Below, one piece after another: positions 5,373 through 6,581 of a stretch of 6,581 nucleotides of DNA. This stretch comes from Eubacteriaceae bacterium. GTDB lineage: Bacteria; Bacillota; Clostridia; Eubacteriales; Alkalibacteraceae. Where the stretch lies: contig DMAW01000064.1 in NCBI GenBank assembly GCA_003446375.1, positions 1 through 6,581 on the forward strand. The letters run 5' to 3'. The translations under genes were made by a program, and so were the position numbers. Numbering within the stretch: the first letter of the stretch is position 1; every line of letters begins with the position of its first letter. The notes under the pieces were generated by a model that did not search any database, was not told the origin of the DNA, and was given only the letters and a program-made list of their open reading frames with translations.

Positions 5373-6410
5373 TCATATTTTAGTGCTTTTATCTAGAGAG
5401 TAATGGTTGAAAATTCTTTCGAACTCAGCTTCGTTGTCCAAAAACGTCTTGGAAATATCCGGATTAAAATGACCTTCTGATTCTTGTGCAATTATTCTCA
5501 TTGCCTTTGAGTGGGGATAAGCTTTCTTATAGATTCTTTCGGATCTTAAAGCATCATAGACATCTACTATGGCCATAATCTGCGCCGATAAAGGTATCTC
5601 ATCGCCTATTAATCCGTGAGGATATCCTGCCCCATCCCATCTTTCGTGGTGATAAAGAACGATATTGATTCCCATATCAAAAAGAATATTATTTGGAAAC
5701 TTATCTTGCAAATCAAATAATGCTTTGGCTCCCAAAGTTGTATGTGTTTTCATTATTTCAAATTCGGAACTAGTCAATCTTGCTGGCTTTAAAAGTATGC
5801 TGTCCGGAATGCAGACTTTACCTATGTCATGCAAAGGGCTTGCCTTATGTATGGTATTTATATAAGACTCATCTATGTATCTTTGAAATTTAGGGTGCGC
5901 TTGGAGTTTTTCAGCTAAATATCTGCAAGAATCGGCTACTCGCTCAATGTGAAGCCCTGTTTCGTCATCTCTAAATTCTGTAAGCTTAACCAAGGCATAG
6001 ATGGTAGCCATATTTGATTGAATAAGGTCGGCATTTTGCTTTAAAGTTTTTTCGAAGTGTTTTTTAGAAAGATCGGAATGATATCCTATGACTAGCGACA
6101 CGATTAAATAAATTAGGGAACGCAACATCCAGTTTGCAGGATCCTGGTTTATGTTAAGGGAAACATCCAGAGGCATTAGAGGGCCAATGAGAAGTGAACT
6201 GAACAATGCATGGAAAACTCCTTTGGTCTTGCCATTGGTAGAAGAACATACAGCAATCGAAATATACATGAAGTTAGCGTAAACTTTGGCTGTTCCTCCG
6301 GTTATATATACTAGTATTGCTATAAGAAGCGATAAAAAATATGAGGTGCGTAAGTAGTATTTCTTGTTTATTTTATGTAATCTTATTGCAGTGCGATTGA
6401 TAAATTCCAT
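5373..6410 (-). CDS. Membrane-anchored HD-GYP domain protein, predicted cyclic-di-GMP phosphodiesterase
   Basis: Protein of 345 residues. HD-GYP domains hydrolyse cyclic-di-GMP, lowering a signal that controls motility and biofilm formation. The N-terminal part (about 23-112) holds three or four hydrophobic segments (about 23-38, 43-56, 64-80, 95-110) with the blocks GPLMPLD at 76-82 and NWMLR at 93-97; no named sensor domain is recognised. The HD-GYP domain spans about 135-330. It has E150 and H154, HD at 194-195 in HDIGK, H223, H254-H255 in HHERWDGAGYP (GYP at 262-264) and D283 in DVYDAL, so the whole set of metal ligands known in the family appears present. No GGDEF domain is fused. The start is supported by AGAGAGGTG at 6418-6426, 7 nt upstream of the ATG. 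It converges on the tRNA-Ser pair and has its own promoter. Confidence 0.93.
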   Translation of the reverse strand: MEFINRTAIRLHKINKKYYLRTSYFLSLLIAILVYITGGTAKVYANFMYISIAVCSSTNGKTKGVFHALFSSLLIGPLMPLDVSLNINQDPANWMLRSLIYLIVSLVIGYHSDLSKKHFEKTLKQNADLIQSNMATIYALVKLTEFRDDETGLHIERVADSCRYLAEKLQAHPKFQRYIDESYINTIHKASPLHDIGKVCIPDSILLKPARLTSSEFEIMKTHTTLGAKALFDLQDKFPNNILFDMGINIVLYHHERWDGAGYPHGLIGDEIPLSAQIMAIVDVYDALRSERIYKKAYPHSKAMRIIAQESEGHFNPDISKTFLDNEAEFERIFNHYSLDKSTKI

Positions 6411-6417
6411 AGTCGAG

Positions 6418-6426
6418 CACCTCTCT
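6418..6426 (-). promoter_or_regulatory. Ribosome binding site of the HD-GYP gene
   Basis: Read on the - strand, AGAGAGGTG lies 7 nt before the ATG at 6408-6410, a near-ideal spacing that supports this start. Confidence 0.8.
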
Positions 6427-6497
6427 AAAAAGGATGTTTAGTCATTGCATCGATGGTATATATTGAGTCTTGAAACTATTTATTTTTAATAAGTTAA

Positions 6498-6526
6498 ATT
6501 ATATACAAAAAAATATCTTATTTCAA
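6498..6526 (-). promoter_or_regulatory. Promoter of the HD-GYP gene
   Basis: On the - strand, TTGAAA (6521-6526) and TATAAT (6498-6503) are separated by exactly 17 nt. Transcription should begin near 6490, giving a leader of about 80 nt. I see no cyclic-di-GMP riboswitch, other known riboswitch or strong hairpin in that leader. The bases from 6527 to 6581 hold nothing I can assign. Confidence 0.82.
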
Positions 6527-6581
6527 GTGTTAGGCACGGAAAGATTAAGATTGCTTATTACCTAGATTCTACGTCAGTACT

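Noticed and set aside
5665..5865. A 66-codon + strand frame inside the HD-GYP gene.
   Set aside because: It is antisense to the conserved HD motif region and shows no independent coding evidence.
6411..6490. A possible cyclic-di-GMP riboswitch in the 80-nt leader of the HD-GYP gene.
   Set aside because: The leader is short and AT-rich, with no recognisable GEMM core or paired helices. Only an 8-bp CATCGATG palindrome is present.
6558..6581. A possible tail of an upstream - strand gene (STDVESR then TAA).
   Set aside because: Seven codons at the edge of the window are too few to support a gene, and no terminator follows.

Overview
The window is AT-rich, densely packed and has strong AGGAGG-type ribosome binding sites. 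Its proteins look clostridial: a ComFB-family protein, a 3H-domain NiaR, a UPF0182 membrane protein and SerS. I infer a low-GC anaerobic Firmicute (Clostridia or Tissierellia). The tRNA genes encode their CCA ends. No mobile element, CRISPR array or phage gene is visible.

Layout: a promoter near 71-100 starts a tight four-gene block on the + strand (122-4992). In order, it encodes a ComFB-family protein, the niacin/NAD repressor NiaR, a 914-residue UPF0182 membrane protein of unknown function, and serS. Gaps are 16, 7 and 33 nt, so the block is probably one operon. After serS comes an 11-bp hairpin with no U-tract. A near-consensus promoter (5071-5099) follows, with an 18-bp inverted repeat in its spacer. 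It drives tRNA-Ser(UGA) and tRNA-Ser(GCU), which end at a clear intrinsic terminator (5342-5368). Facing them on the - strand is a membrane-anchored HD-GYP protein (5373-6410), predicted to be a cyclic-di-GMP phosphodiesterase, with its own promoter at 6498-6526.

How the parts fit: SerS and the two serine tRNAs form a serylation unit, and the two anticodons could read all six serine codons. NiaR senses niacin-type NAD precursors in characterised relatives, but no NAD gene lies here, so any targets are elsewhere or it acts on its own operon. ComFB-family proteins have been proposed as cyclic-dinucleotide receptors, and HD-GYP proteins degrade cyclic-di-GMP, but they sit in separate transcription units 5 kb apart, so a link is only a suggestion.

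Most of the window is ordinary core genome. The less explained parts are the UPF0182 protein, the HD-GYP membrane sensor domain, the repeat inside the tRNA promoter and the hairpin after serS.
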